Shown: positions 8,877 through 19,023, counted from the first letter of the stretch. The stretch: 44,904 bases of DNA from Candidatus Dormiibacterota bacterium (GCA_013044295.1 JABEUU010000200.1:1-44904); one strand, 5' to 3'. Numbers and translations are program-made. The notes: generated from the sequence alone by a model not told the origin.

Positions 8877-10163
8877 ATGGCCTTCACTCCACCCAGCGTT
8901 CCCGGCCCGGCCGCGCCTGGCCCCGCGACTGGCGGCGCTGCGGCCAGCGCCGATCCCGATGGCTCTCGCCTGCGGCGCTCCGCGCTGCAGTGGGCGCGGG
9001 CGGCCGCCGTTCTGTTGACCCTCTTCCTCGGCTACCAGTTGTTCCTGGTGGTGCGCGACATGACCGCCGCGATCCTCTCCGTCGTGATTTCGGTGCTGGT
9101 CGCGATCATCATCTTCTTCCTGGGAATTCCTCTGGTCAACCGCCTGGAGCGGAATGCCCGGCTGCCGCGAACGGTGGCGGTGCTGCTGACCCTGGTGGTG
9201 GGCCTGGCGCTGCTGGCGCTGCTGGTCTGGCTGCTCTCCGGACCGCTGGTCACAGAGGGCCGTGGCCTGGCCGCTCAGACTCCTTCCTTCGTCCGCCGCC
9301 TGGACTCTCAGATCGCCAGCGTGGAGAAGCAGCTCCAGGGGCACGGGATTCGCCTCAACGCGGTCAGCTTCGTCACTTCCAAGCTCTCTTCCCTGGTGCC
9401 CCAGCTGACCGGGATCGTGGTCAGCGGCGTGACCGGGGCGCTCGGCGCCCTGATCGATGCTGTGATCGCAATCGTGCTGGCGTTCTGGTTCCTCAAGGAC
9501 GGCTCGGGGCTGCGCCGGGGCTTCTTGGCCCTGTTCCCCACCCGGGTTGCCCGCGAGCTCGATTTCGGCCTGGATGCCTTTGCCGTGGTGGTCGGTGGCT
9601 ACGTTCGGGCCCAGTTGTTCCTGGCCATTGTGGTGGGGGCCATGGCCGGCGTCGGCACCGCTCTGCTGGGCGTTCCGTTTCCCCTGGTGGTGGCGCTGGC
9701 GGCCGGGATCTTCGAGCTCATCCCTCTGGTGGGCCCCTTCGTTGGCGGTGGGGTGGCCCTGCTCCTGGCGCTCACCAAGAGCCCCACCCTGGCGATCTTC
9801 ACCGTGATCCTATTCCTGGGCATCCATGTGGTCGAGGGCTATCTGCTGGTGCCGCGCATCCAGGCCCGATTTCTGCAGCTGCATCCGGTGCTCACGCTGC
9901 TGGCCCTGTTCGCCGGCGTGGAGGCGGCCGGCTTCCTGGGGGCCCTGGTGGCGGTCCCGGCCACCAGCTACCTCACCGTCCTGATCCGCGCCTGGGTGGG
10001 AGATTGGCGGGCTCAGCGGCCGGACCTCTTCGCCACCGGCAAGGGGGACTCCCTCGGCGACATCCGCAACCGCCGGCTGCTGCGCAGCTTCCGGATCTTC
10101 AACAGACGGGCGGACCCGGGCGCCAGCGGCAGTCCCCCATTGGTCCCCCCGGCGGCCGGTTGA
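8877..10163 (+). CDS. AI-2E (PerM/TqsA-like) family membrane transporter
   Basis: A polytopic membrane protein of the AI-2 exporter superfamily, a group whose real substrates vary (autoinducer-2 export, Na+/H+ exchange or other). Hydrophobic helices appear around residues 45-65, 65-85 and 97-120, then in a group of five from about 180 to 365. The family-typical PLVGPFVGGGVALLLAL stretch and a VPRIQARFLQLHPVLTLLALFAG block are present. A soluble segment at about 125-180 is usual for the family. Both termini are extended (428 residues against about 350). TACACT (8862-8867) lies nine bases before the ATG and there is no ribosome site, suggesting a leaderless message. The 3' end meets yggS with five bases between stops. 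Confidence 0.88.
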   Translation: MAFTPPSVPGPAAPGPATGGAAASADPDGSRLRRSALQWARAAAVLLTLFLGYQLFLVVRDMTAAILSVVISVLVAIIIFFLGIPLVNRLERNARLPRTVAVLLTLVVGLALLALLVWLLSGPLVTEGRGLAAQTPSFVRRLDSQIASVEKQLQGHGIRLNAVSFVTSKLSSLVPQLTGIVVSGVTGALGALIDAVIAIVLAFWFLKDGSGLRRGFLALFPTRVARELDFGLDAFAVVVGGYVRAQLFLAIVVGAMAGVGTALLGVPFPLVVALAAGIFELIPLVGPFVGGGVALLLALTKSPTLAIFTVILFLGIHVVEGYLLVPRIQARFLQLHPVLTLLALFAGVEAAGFLGALVAVPATSYLTVLIRAWVGDWRAQRPDLFATGKGDSLGDIRNRRLLRSFRIFNRRADPGASGSPPLVPPAAG

Positions 10164-10168
10164 AGCGG

Positions 10169-10876
10169 CTAGGTGGTGGGGCGGGATCCGGCGCGAGGGC
10201 CAAACAGTAAGGTCCCCACCCTCACCTGGGTGCTCCCGGCCGCGATGGCATCTCGGAAATCCTCGCTCATGCCCATGCTGAGCACCGGCAATGCCGAACC
10301 CGTCAGCTCGCTCAGGCGGTCTCGCAGTTCTCGGCAGGCCTGGAAGCTCAGCGCCGGACGCTCGCGGGAGGCGACCGTCATCAGTCCCCGGACCGTGATC
10401 CCGGGGAGGCGCACCAGCTCGGCCAGTTCCGCCACCAGCTGCTCCGGGGAGTAACCCCGCCGCCCCGGCAGGCCGGTGAAGTCGACCTCGCACAGAATCG
10501 GCAGCGGGTCCCGGTCCTCACGGAGAGCCGAGATGGAGCGTGCCAGAGCCAGGCTGTCAACGGTCTCGACCAGGCTGAAGAGGTCGGCGGCGATCCGTGC
10601 CTTGTTGCGCTGCAGGTGACCAAGCATGTGCCAGTGGGGGCGGGGCTGGCCGGAGGCCGCCAGGTCCAGATCCTTGGCGGAGCACTCCTGAACGTAGTTC
10701 TCGCCGAGAGCGGTCAGCCCCTCAGCCAGGGCCGCCCCCGCCACCGCCGCCGACTGTCCTTTGGTCACCGCCAGGAGTGCGACTTCGCGTGGATCTCGCC
10801 CGGCCCGGACCGCCGCCGCCGAAATCTCACCTCTGAGCCAGTTCAGACGCTCGGCGAGGTGCCCTGGGTCGTCCAT
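10169..10876 (-). CDS. yggS: YggS-family pyridoxal-phosphate homeostasis protein
   Basis: A PLP-binding alanine-racemase-like barrel protein (YggS/PLPBP/YlmE) thought to buffer pyridoxal phosphate. The 235-residue length is usual. The PLP lysine lies in AVTKGQ, and WHMLGHLQRNKAR, LMTVAS, LSMGMSEDFRDAI and VRVGTLLFG are all family blocks. The ORF track starts 30 residues upstream, inside nrdR. The ATG at 10876 is preferred because it opens at the conserved region and lies four bases past the nrdR stop. Cotranscription with nrdR is very likely. PdxS/PdxT, which make PLP, are encoded about 31 kb away in the same window. Confidence 0.93.
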   Translation of the reverse strand: MDDPGHLAERLNWLRGEISAAAVRAGRDPREVALLAVTKGQSAAVAGAALAEGLTALGENYVQECSAKDLDLAASGQPRPHWHMLGHLQRNKARIAADLFSLVETVDSLALARSISALREDRDPLPILCEVDFTGLPGRRGYSPEQLVAELAELVRLPGITVRGLMTVASRERPALSFQACRELRDRLSELTGSALPVLSMGMSEDFRDAIAAGSTQVRVGTLLFGPRAGSRPTT

Positions 10877-10880
10877 CCGG

Positions 10881-11369
10881 TCAGCGGGTGGCGCTCCGGC
10901 GGCGGCCGGCGGCCCGCTCCGAGGACAGCAGATGATCGATCTCGTTCTTGACCTCGGAGAGGTCACGGAAGGAGCGATAGACCGAGGCGAATCGGACGTA
11001 GGCGACCTCGTCGAGCTGGCGCAGCCGGTTCATGACCAGCTCGCCAACCTCCCGGCTGGGCAGCTCCGACTGGCCCCGGCCGCGCAGCTCGGCTTCGATC
11101 TCGTCCACGATCTGGGTCACCTGGCCAGGTGAGATGTCCCGCTTCTTGCAGGCGTTCATCAGGCCCCGGAACAGCTTCTGGCGGTCGAAATCCTCGCGGC
11201 GGCCGTCCTTCTTGACGATGTAGAAGGGGATGGACTCAATGCGCTCATAGGTGGTGAAGCGCTTGCCGCAGCTGTTGCAGGCCCGCCGGCGGCGGATCGC
11301 CTCCCCGGTTTCCGAGTCGCGGGAGTCGACCACCCGAAGGTCGTCGTGGTTGCAGTAGGGACAACGCAT
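10881..11369 (-). CDS. nrdR: Transcriptional repressor NrdR
   Basis: An ATP/dATP-sensing repressor of ribonucleotide reductase genes. The N-terminal zinc ribbon has Cys pairs in MRCPYCNH and CNSCGKRF, and the ATP-cone follows (VKKDGRREDFDRQKLFRGL to about residue 140). 162 residues is typical. A charged tail (RRRSATR) ends the chain. It is the first gene of an nrdR-yggS pair. Its own promoter region contains two NrdR-box-like palindromes at canonical spacing, so autorepression is likely. No nrdA, nrdE or nrdJ is in the window, so its main targets lie elsewhere. Confidence 0.96.
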   Translation of the reverse strand: MRCPYCNHDDLRVVDSRDSETGEAIRRRRACNSCGKRFTTYERIESIPFYIVKKDGRREDFDRQKLFRGLMNACKKRDISPGQVTQIVDEIEAELRGRGQSELPSREVGELVMNRLRQLDEVAYVRFASVYRSFRDLSEVKNEIDHLLSSERAAGRRRSATR

Positions 11370-11396
11370 GCCACACCCCGTCTAATCGGAACCGCC

Positions 11397-11443
11397 CCAC
11401 AGGATATGGGGCCGCGCCAGGCATTGTACCCTTCATATTGTGG
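11397..11443 (-). promoter_or_regulatory. Tandem NrdR boxes on the nrdR promoter
   Basis: Compared with the established 16-base consensus ACACWATATATWGTGT, the minus-strand site CCACAATATGAAGGGT (11428-11443) matches 12 positions and GCCCCATATCCTGTGG (11397-11412) matches 10. The linker is 15 bases, so the centres are 31 bases apart, about three helical turns, the spacing at which NrdR oligomers bind paired boxes. The sites bracket the -10 element and the predicted start, so binding should block nrdR transcription. Confidence 0.6.
11423..11428 (-). promoter_or_regulatory. -10 element of the nrdR promoter
   Basis: On the minus strand TACAAT (five of six consensus) lies 54 bases upstream of the nrdR ATG, with transcription starting near 11416. 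It sits between the two NrdR-box-like sites and touches the distal one. The -35 is not obvious. Confidence 0.5.
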
Positions 11444-11524
11444 TTTGCGCGCGCGGCCAGCTGGGGGCAGTGCCCCCTGGCCGGGGTGTCAATCGGGGGT
11501 GCCCTTCCTGTGACGGGCGCGGAG

Positions 11525-11540
11525 CCACCATATAGGGTGT
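11525..11540 (-). promoter_or_regulatory. Possible third NrdR-like box
   Basis: ACACCCTATATGGTGG on the minus strand matches the NrdR-box consensus at 12 of 16 positions. It stands alone, 97 bases (centre to centre) upstream of the distal box of the nrdR promoter and just past the aldo/keto reductase stop. It could be an auxiliary site or chance. Confidence 0.3.
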
Positions 11541-11550
11541 CGGCGCCGCT

Positions 11551-12534
<984 letters not shown>

Positions 12535-12667
12535 CTCGACCTCCAACGCTTGCTATCGACTTCCAGTGTAAACCGGCCCTCTCTCATGCTGGCGGGGGAT
12601 GCGGCCGCGGCATCCGATCCGCTACCGTCGGGTCTCGATCGACCGTGGGGTCTCGGCCGACACCGAG

Positions 12668-12676
12668 AAGGAGGAG
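12668..12676 (+). promoter_or_regulatory. Ribosome binding site fixing a TTG start
   Basis: AAGGAGGAG is a near-perfect anti-16S match, nine bases before the TTG at 12686. It sets the permease start 29 codons downstream of the ORF-track start. Confidence 0.75.
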
Positions 12677-12685
12677 ATCCGGCCC

Positions 12686-15600
12686 TTGAACCAGTTGCGG
12701 CTCCTGACTCGGGCCCTCCGCTGGCGCGCCGGGGCGGCGGTGGCGCTGCTCCTGGTTGCCACGGTGGCCGTGGTCGCCGCGGCCGCCGGCCCCCTGTACC
12801 TGGACACCGCCAACGACAGTGTGCTGCACTCGGTGTTGCTCAGCAACTCGGTCCAGGCCAACGGGATCACCGTGATCCCCCAGTTCTCCCCCACTACCCC
12901 TGGTTCCTTCGTGGAGCGCGCCGCGCTGGTGCTCCAGGCCGCCCGCCGCTATGGGATCTATCGCTGGTACGACCAGGGCAAGACGGTGCTCGACGCGGGG
13001 GTGGCGGTGACCGCCCGTTCTGGTATCGCCTACGCCAGCGACCTCATCTCGGATCCCGGCCAATGCGGCACCCTCCGCTTCATTTCCGGCAGCTGTCCGA
13101 CCGCTCCCGACCAGGTGGCCGTGACCGCCCGCAGCCTGGCGGCGCTGGGCGCCCACCTGGGCTCGACGGTGGCCGTGGTACCGGTGCACGGAGGCCCGAG
13201 CGTCCCGGTCAAGGTGGTGGGGATAGTCTCCCTGGGGAACCCTGCGGCATCCTTCTGGTTCGGGGGCGAGTCTGGGTACTTCGACTTTGGCCCAGCCATC
13301 GGCTGCTCCATCACCCAGAGCTGCCTGCCCCACCTCGACGCCTTCTTCACCGGGGCCGCCACCGCCGCTGGGTTCCCCTCGGTTCAGGCCATCGATGAGT
13401 TTCCCATCAAGATCGGCGCCGTGCACACCACCGTGGCTGCCACCTTCAACTCGGCGGTGGGCGCGTTTGCCCGCTACACCAACCAGGCTCTGGCGGCCCC
13501 GGTCTCCACCGACCTGGGCAAGGAGCTCAGCCAGGCCAGCCAGGAGAGCAACCTGATGCAGGCGATCGTGGTCGTGGTCGACCTGCAGCTGGTGCTGCTG
13601 GCGCTCTTCGTCCTGTTCGGGCTGGTGGCCCGCACCGCCGAGGCCAGGGAGAAGGAGGTGGCGCTGGCCAAGCTGCGCGGATTCCGCACCCGCTCGGTGC
13701 TGGCGGTGGGGCTGCTGGAGCCGGTCGCCATGCTCTGCGTCTCCCTGCCGGTGGGTCTGCTGCTGGCGTTCCTGGCCATGCGCGTCGCCCAGCCTCTGCT
13801 CCTGCCCGGGGCCCTGGTCACGCTCCAGCCCCTGGTGCTCTGGGCGGCCGTGGCCGCCTTTGCCGGGGGTCTTTTCGCCACCTTGTTCGGGGCCCGGCGG
13901 ATCCTGACCCGGCGTCTGTCCGAGGAGCTGCGAGCGGTGGAGCCGAAGTCTTCCAGCACCGCCAGAGCCGCCCTGGACGCCGCTGCCCTGGCTCTGGCGT
14001 TGGCCGGCATCCTCGAGCTGCTGCTGGCTGGGGTCCTGAACGGTAGCCAGGCCAACCCACTCGCCGCCTTCGCCCCGGGGCTGGTGGCGGTGGCGGTGGC
14101 GGTGCTGGGGGTGCGCCTGCTGCCCGTGGTCGCGGCCCTGGTGGTCCGCTGGACCAAGGACTCTCCCCGGCTCGCCACCGGCCTGGCGGTTCGCCAGGTC
14201 GTGCGTCGGCCAACCAGCCTGCGCCAGATCACGGTGCTGGCGGTGGCGACGGCGCTGGCCTGCTTCGCAGTCGCCGGCTGGGCGGCCGCCGGGGTGAACC
14301 GAACCACCCGGGCCGACTTCGTCCTGGGGGCGGCCCGAGTGCTGACCGTGCAGGTGCCCAGCGGGGTGAACCTGGAGAGCGCGGTCGACCGGGCCGACCC
14401 CAGCGGCCATTACGCGATGGCGGTGATGCTTTCCAAGATCCCCAGTCAGAACCTCCTGGCGGTGCAGGTGAGCCGACTGCGGCGAGTGGCCTACTGGCCG
14501 GCGGGCATCAGCTCCACCCGTCTGGCCACGATCGTGCACTGGCTCACCCCTCACCTCCAGGCCCCCCTGATCTTCATCGGCAGCGCGGTCAGGGCCACGA
14601 TCACGGAGAATGGCAGCCCCACCCCGCCCCCGGATCTGGTGTTCAACCTGGTGGACAGCGGCGGCTCTCCAGGCGTGGCCGACTTCGGCTTCCTCAAGCC
14701 CGGGACTCATGTCTACACCGCCACTCTGCCTGGGACCTGCCTGGGGGGCTGCCACGTCCTCCAGCTCGAGCCGATCTGGAACCCGAGCTCGGGTGGACCC
14801 CAGGAGGCGGTCTACAACCTGACTCTCTCCCAGCTCCAGGTCCTCCGCGGGAGCGTCTGGAAGGAGGTTGGCGGCCAGCTGGCCAAACCGGGGTACTGGC
14901 GGGGTCAGGGAGGTGGCATCAAGGCTACGGCGAGCTCTCAGGGAGGCAGCCCGGCCCTCTCCCTGGCCATCGACGACCAGGCCGCCGACAGCGTCTCCCC
15001 GGCGGTCGCGCCCGGAGCCCTGCCGTCGACCCTGCATGGGGTGGTGACCCGGGCCAACGGTGTCTCCGACCCCGCGGCGGCCGGGATTGAGAACTTCGAT
15101 GGCAACTCGCTCACCCTGGACGTGCCCTACCAGGTGGTGGCCCTGCCCCAGCTGGGCTACGAGGGATTTCTGGTCGACCTCAAGACCGCCTTGCGGGCGG
15201 AGACCGCGCCCCCCAGCGACACGGTCAGCCAGGTCTGGCTGGCGCCTCACGCGCCGGCCGGCATCGAGCGCTCGCTGCGGGCCCAGGGGCTGCGCGTCAC
15301 TAAGGTTCAGACTCCCGCTGCGGACATCCAGAGCATGAACCGCGGCGGGCTCGCCCTCGCCTACCTCTTCTTCCTGTTCGCCGCTGGGGCGGCGGCGGTG
15401 CTGGCGATCGGGGCGGCCGTCTTCTCGGTGTTCATGACCTCGCGGCGGCGCGCTTTCGAGCTGGCGGTGTTGCGGGCGATCGGGGTTCCCAACCACACCT
15501 TGTTGCGCTCCCTGCTGGGGGAGCAGCTGCTGGTGCTGGGCCCCGGAATGGTGCTGGGGGTTGGGGCCGGACTGCTGGGGGCTCTGATGGCGCTGCCCTC

Positions 15601-15778
15601 GGTCCCGGAGTTCGCCTCGACCAGCGGGGGGCCCCCGGTGCAGCTGGTCTTCGTGGCCCTACCCATCGTCATGATGCTGGCCGCCCTGGTGGTGCTCCTG
15701 GGGGCGGCCGCCGTCCTGGCCTCTGCGGCCACTCTGCGGCTGGCCTCATGGGACCGTCTGCGCACGGAGATCACATGA
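12686..15778 (+). CDS. FtsX-type ABC transporter permease, large
   Basis: A 1,030-residue permease of the FtsX/MacB superfamily with two FtsX-like modules. The first hydrophobic helix is near the N-terminus (AAVALLLVATVAVVAAAAG), followed by a large extracytoplasmic domain of about 240 residues. A group of helices lies at about 290-530, then a second extracytoplasmic domain and a final group of three or four helices from about 890. The start is a TTG at 12686: AAGGAGGAG ends nine bases before it, and the track's upstream start has no ribosome site. The stop overlaps the next gene's start (ATGA). With the two ATPases it forms one exporter or extracytoplasmic mechanotransmission complex; substrate unknown. 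Confidence 0.9.
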   Translation: MNQLRLLTRALRWRAGAAVALLLVATVAVVAAAAGPLYLDTANDSVLHSVLLSNSVQANGITVIPQFSPTTPGSFVERAALVLQAARRYGIYRWYDQGKTVLDAGVAVTARSGIAYASDLISDPGQCGTLRFISGSCPTAPDQVAVTARSLAALGAHLGSTVAVVPVHGGPSVPVKVVGIVSLGNPAASFWFGGESGYFDFGPAIGCSITQSCLPHLDAFFTGAATAAGFPSVQAIDEFPIKIGAVHTTVAATFNSAVGAFARYTNQALAAPVSTDLGKELSQASQESNLMQAIVVVVDLQLVLLALFVLFGLVARTAEAREKEVALAKLRGFRTRSVLAVGLLEPVAMLCVSLPVGLLLAFLAMRVAQPLLLPGALVTLQPLVLWAAVAAFAGGLFATLFGARRILTRRLSEELRAVEPKSSSTARAALDAAALALALAGILELLLAGVLNGSQANPLAAFAPGLVAVAVAVLGVRLLPVVAALVVRWTKDSPRLATGLAVRQVVRRPTSLRQITVLAVATALACFAVAGWAAAGVNRTTRADFVLGAARVLTVQVPSGVNLESAVDRADPSGHYAMAVMLSKIPSQNLLAVQVSRLRRVAYWPAGISSTRLATIVHWLTPHLQAPLIFIGSAVRATITENGSPTPPPDLVFNLVDSGGSPGVADFGFLKPGTHVYTATLPGTCLGGCHVLQLEPIWNPSSGGPQEAVYNLTLSQLQVLRGSVWKEVGGQLAKPGYWRGQGGGIKATASSQGGSPALSLAIDDQAADSVSPAVAPGALPSTLHGVVTRANGVSDPAAAGIENFDGNSLTLDVPYQVVALPQLGYEGFLVDLKTALRAETAPPSDTVSQVWLAPHAPAGIERSLRAQGLRVTKVQTPAADIQSMNRGGLALAYLFFLFAAGAAAVLAIGAAVFSVFMTSRRRAFELAVLRAIGVPNHTLLRSLLGEQLLVLGPGMVLGVGAGLLGALMALPSVPEFASTSGGPPVQLVFVALPIVMMLAALVVLLGAAAVLASAATLRLASWDRLRTEIT

Positions 15779-16644
15779 CCACCACCAGCCAGTCCGCGCC
15801 CACGGGCCTGGACATCCACTTCGACGGCGTGGTCCACCTGTATCCGAGTCCGGAGGGCGACGTGGTGGCCCTCCGCGGCGTCGATCTCGACGTCGAGGCG
15901 GGGGAGGAGTTCGCCCTGCTGGGCCCGTCGGGGTCGGGCAAGTCGACCGTGCTGTCGCTGCTGGCAGGGCTGCAGCGAGCCTCGGCTGGACAGATCCAGA
16001 TCGGGCCCTACGAGATGGGCAAGCTGAGCAATCGACAACTGCTGCGGCTGCGGGCGACCGAGGTCAGCCTGGTGCTCCAGGACCCGGCCCGTAACCTTCT
16101 CCCCTACGCCACCGCCACCCAGAACATCGAGTTCGCGCAGCGCGGGGCCAGGGGCCGTGGCAAGACTCCACCCTGGAGTCCTTTGGAGCTGCTCCAGGAA
16201 CTGGGCATGGGCCCCCTGGCGGGGCGCACCGTGGCGACTCTGTCAGGGGGGGAGCAGCAGCGGGTGGCGATCGCCTCGGGAGTGGCGGGGGCGCCGCGAC
16301 TGCTGCTGGTCGACGAACCGACCAGCCAGCTGGACACGATCAGCCGTGATCAGGTGATCGAGCTGCTGCATCGGATCAACTCCCAGCTGGGGTCCACTGT
16401 GGTCAGCGTCACCCACGATCCCGCGGTGGCGGCCGCCATGCCGCGCACCGTGACCATCCGCGACGGACGGGTCGGGGCCGAGGGCAGACGGGGCCAGGAG
16501 TATGCGGTGGTGGGCCGCGACGGCAGCGTGCAGCTGCCGCCGGATGTGCTCGAGATGCTCCCGCCCGGCACCCTGCTCCAGGTCCGTCGGCACCGGGCGG
16601 GAGTGGATCTGCGCAATCCGGAGCTGGAGCCCCATGATCAGTGA
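15775..16644 (+). CDS. ABC transporter ATP-binding protein with AbrB-like C-terminal tail
   Basis: The first ATPase of the FtsX-type transporter, 289 residues. It has Walker A GPSGSGKST, Q-loop VLQDP, signature LSGGEQQRVAIASG, Walker B LLLVDEP, intact D-loop SQLD and H-loop THDP. After the ATPase domain, residues about 242-280 form VGRDGSVQLPPDVLEML.PGTLLQV, a pattern like the SpoVT/AbrB swapped hairpin. Similar tails are known in actinobacterial ABC ATPases. The ATG at 15775 overlaps the permease stop by four bases and follows GGAG. The track start at 15748 lies inside the permease. The stop overlaps the next gene by 11 bases. Confidence 0.92.
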   Translation: MTTTSQSAPTGLDIHFDGVVHLYPSPEGDVVALRGVDLDVEAGEEFALLGPSGSGKSTVLSLLAGLQRASAGQIQIGPYEMGKLSNRQLLRLRATEVSLVLQDPARNLLPYATATQNIEFAQRGARGRGKTPPWSPLELLQELGMGPLAGRTVATLSGGEQQRVAIASGVAGAPRLLLVDEPTSQLDTISRDQVIELLHRINSQLGSTVVSVTHDPAVAAAMPRTVTIRDGRVGAEGRRGQEYAVVGRDGSVQLPPDVLEMLPPGTLLQVRRHRAGVDLRNPELEPHDQ

Positions 16645-17287
16645 GATCCGGCTCGAGCACGTGGCCGCCCAGGCCGGTGGGCGCACCATCCTGAGCGACA
16701 TCAGCCTGGTCATCCGGGCTGGGGAGTCGGTGGCTCTCACCGGGCCATCGGGCTCGGGCAAGACCACCCTTCTGCTGCTGGCGGCCGGGCTCCAACTACC
16801 CAGCCGAGGACGCGTGCTGGTGGACGGCCAGCCGCTATCCCAAAGTGATCGGAGCCGCCAGCGCTTCGGAGTGGTGCTCCAGAACCATGGCCTGGTGTCG
16901 GTTCTGACCGCGGCCGAAAATGTCGCGCTGCCCTTGCAGGCTCGGGGCCTGCCGGCTGCCGAGGTGGCGTCGGCAACCGCCGCCGCCTTGGCGGCAGTGG
17001 GCCTGGCGGGGACGGCCGACTCCCTGGTCCAGGACCTCTCCGGTGGGCAGCAGCAGCGGGTGGCAGTGGCCCGTGCCCTGGTGGGGCCACCGGAGGCGGT
17101 GCTCGCTGACGAGCCGACCTCCGAGCTGGTGGCCGAGCAACGCAAGATCATCATGGGGCTGCTCCTCCGCCAGGCCAGCGAGGGCCGGCTGCTGATGATC
17201 GCCAGCCACGATCCCGAAGTGGTCGAGGCCTGCGATCGGACGGTGCGGCTCGTCGATGGCCATCAGCTGGCGGGCGCTGCCGGTTGA
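16634..17287 (+). CDS. ABC transporter ATP-binding protein (LolD/MacB-like)
   Basis: The second ATPase of the same operon, 217 residues. Walker A GPSGSGKTT, Q-loop VLQNHG, signature LSGGQQQRVAVARA, Walker B AVLADEP and H-loop ASHDP are intact. The D-loop reads SELV where SALD/SELD is expected, so the conserved Asp is replaced by Val. The ATG at 16634 is preferred over the track's 16502 because it opens at the conserved N-terminus (MISEIRLEHV) and gives an 11-base overlap with the previous gene. Two different ATPases with one double-length permease suggest a heterodimeric motor. Confidence 0.92.
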   Translation: MISEIRLEHVAAQAGGRTILSDISLVIRAGESVALTGPSGSGKTTLLLLAAGLQLPSRGRVLVDGQPLSQSDRSRQRFGVVLQNHGLVSVLTAAENVALPLQARGLPAAEVASATAAALAAVGLAGTADSLVQDLSGGQQQRVAVARALVGPPEAVLADEPTSELVAEQRKIIMGLLLRQASEGRLLMIASHDPEVVEACDRTVRLVDGHQLAGAAG

Positions 17288-17521
17288 GGGCCCCCCCCGG
17301 GGCTGGCGGCCTCGACCAAGGGGCATCCGTTCTGGGCGCCGACAGCCCCGGCCTCGCCGCTCAGGGGCCGAGGACCGCAGGGTCCGGCGGGCGGAGCCCA
17401 AGTCTGGCGGGCAACTCCTGGCGGGGTCGCGTCCTGAACCAACGCCACGGGTGCCTGCCCGGTCACCACCTGGCTCGTCACCGGTCGGCTGCCACCAAGC
17501 AGGCCAGGGCAAGTCCGTGGA

Positions 17522-17899
17522 GTCGCGACGGAACCGCAAACGAGTCAGTTCGACAACGCCCAGCCCACCGGCGATCCAGCCGCGATCATCCCGGTGCAGA
17601 GAATCCCTGGTCCGATCTTCCTTGACTGCGGCGGGTCCGACAGCGTGTGGTCCTCTTGTCCCTACGCCGATGCCATCATGTCGCGGCTTCACCAAGCGCG
17701 CGATCCCTACCCGCACCTGCTCCACGCGTACCCGAACGCGGGCCATGGTGTTGGGGCCATGGTTCCCTATGAGCCCGATCAACTGGGTCCAGCCGCTGCT
17801 GACCTACCGGGCAGCTCGCCGAATGCCAACCACAACGCTGACGCGCAAATCTGGCCGCATCTGCTGGCCTTTCTCGCCGGATCCGGCGGTGCTTCCTAA
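17522..17899 (+). pseudogene. Remnant of an acyl-CoA thioester hydrolase, BAAT C-terminal domain
   Basis: The frame ending at TAA 17899 encodes the last 125 or so residues of an alpha/beta-hydrolase of the BAAT_C family. Recognisable blocks are AAIIPVQRIPGPIFLDCGG, a DSVWSSCPYADAIMSRL block holding the acid residue, PYPHLLHAYPNAGHGVG with the catalytic His, and WPHLLAFLAG. The nucleophile elbow and the whole N-terminal domain are missing. The same frame meets a stop at about 17437, and no family sequence is visible between 17288 and 17520. The ORF track lists only the part from a GTG at 17594. It lies directly after the ABC operon in a decayed stretch. Confidence 0.7.
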
Positions 17900-18087
17900 C
17901 CGGCCCTCCCGGACCTCGGCGTCGGCCAACCGGGCATCCGCGCGGGGACACGTTGAGCGCTGGGCCGCGTCACCAATCCCCAGGCGTGGACCGTACCCAG
18001 GCCCTGGCGAGGGTCGCCGCTCGCCCGGTCAGCTTCGACCCGGACAATGTCCGCAAGGCCCGCCGCAGTAGCCCCGGAGCCCAATGG

Positions 18088-18099
18088 TACGCTTGCGAA
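18088..18099 (+). promoter_or_regulatory. Extended -10 directly before the DHFR-like gene
   Basis: TGG followed by TACGCT (18088-18093) gives an extended -10, and the ATG follows six bases later with no ribosome site. Transcription would begin at the start codon. Confidence 0.5.
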
Positions 18100-18648
<549 letters not shown>

Positions 18649-18679
18649 CCATCGGACTTTCCGGCTTGAGCCGGCCGCG

Positions 18680-18964
18680 TCATGGAGCCCTGGTTCCCGC
18701 CTCGCGCGCGCCCACCGCAGCGGTTCCGTCCTCGACCAACTGGCCACGCCACCGACCAACAGAGTTCACCGTGAAGGCGCACCGACGAGCGATCTCGGCG
18801 CACCAAACACCGTCCCTGAACCACAACAAGTCCCGGGCCGTGCGCACCTCCCGAGCCCACGCCGGGTGAAAACGAGCAAGCCGCTCGAGCTCAGCCCGCA
18901 GTCCAGCCGTCAGCTCCAAGGCCCCAGCCGCAGCCACTGTCCCGCCCCCACCACGACAGATCAC
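18680..18964 (-). pseudogene. IS630-type transposase fragment (N-terminal HTH part)
   Basis: An open frame of 94 residues resembles the N-terminal helix-turn-helix of IS630-family transposases: LTAGLRAELERLAR, then RTARDLLWFRDGVWCAEIARR, then VNSVGRWRGQLVEDG. The family then continues through a second HTH and a DDE catalytic domain, but here a stop follows AGTRAP. No DDE domain, terminal inverted repeats or target duplication were recognised nearby. It is a transposase relic rather than a functional insertion sequence. A short stem (CCGGCT/AGCCGG, 18670-18683) lies at its 3' end. Confidence 0.6.
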
Positions 18965-19023
18965 GATTCGAGCGCCCCACCACTGGGCCGGTTCGCGGTC
19001 GGCTCACGGCCGGAGCCGTCACC

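Noticed and set aside
12584-15496. A 970-residue minus-strand ORF opposite the ABC permease
   Set aside because: It mirrors the strongly biased permease codons, is full of Gly/His/Gln low-complexity runs and has no domain. It is a shadow of the plus-strand gene.
17281-17305. C8 homopolymer and GC pairing just after the second ABC ATPase as a terminator
   Set aside because: No clean stem with a plausible loop and no T tract.
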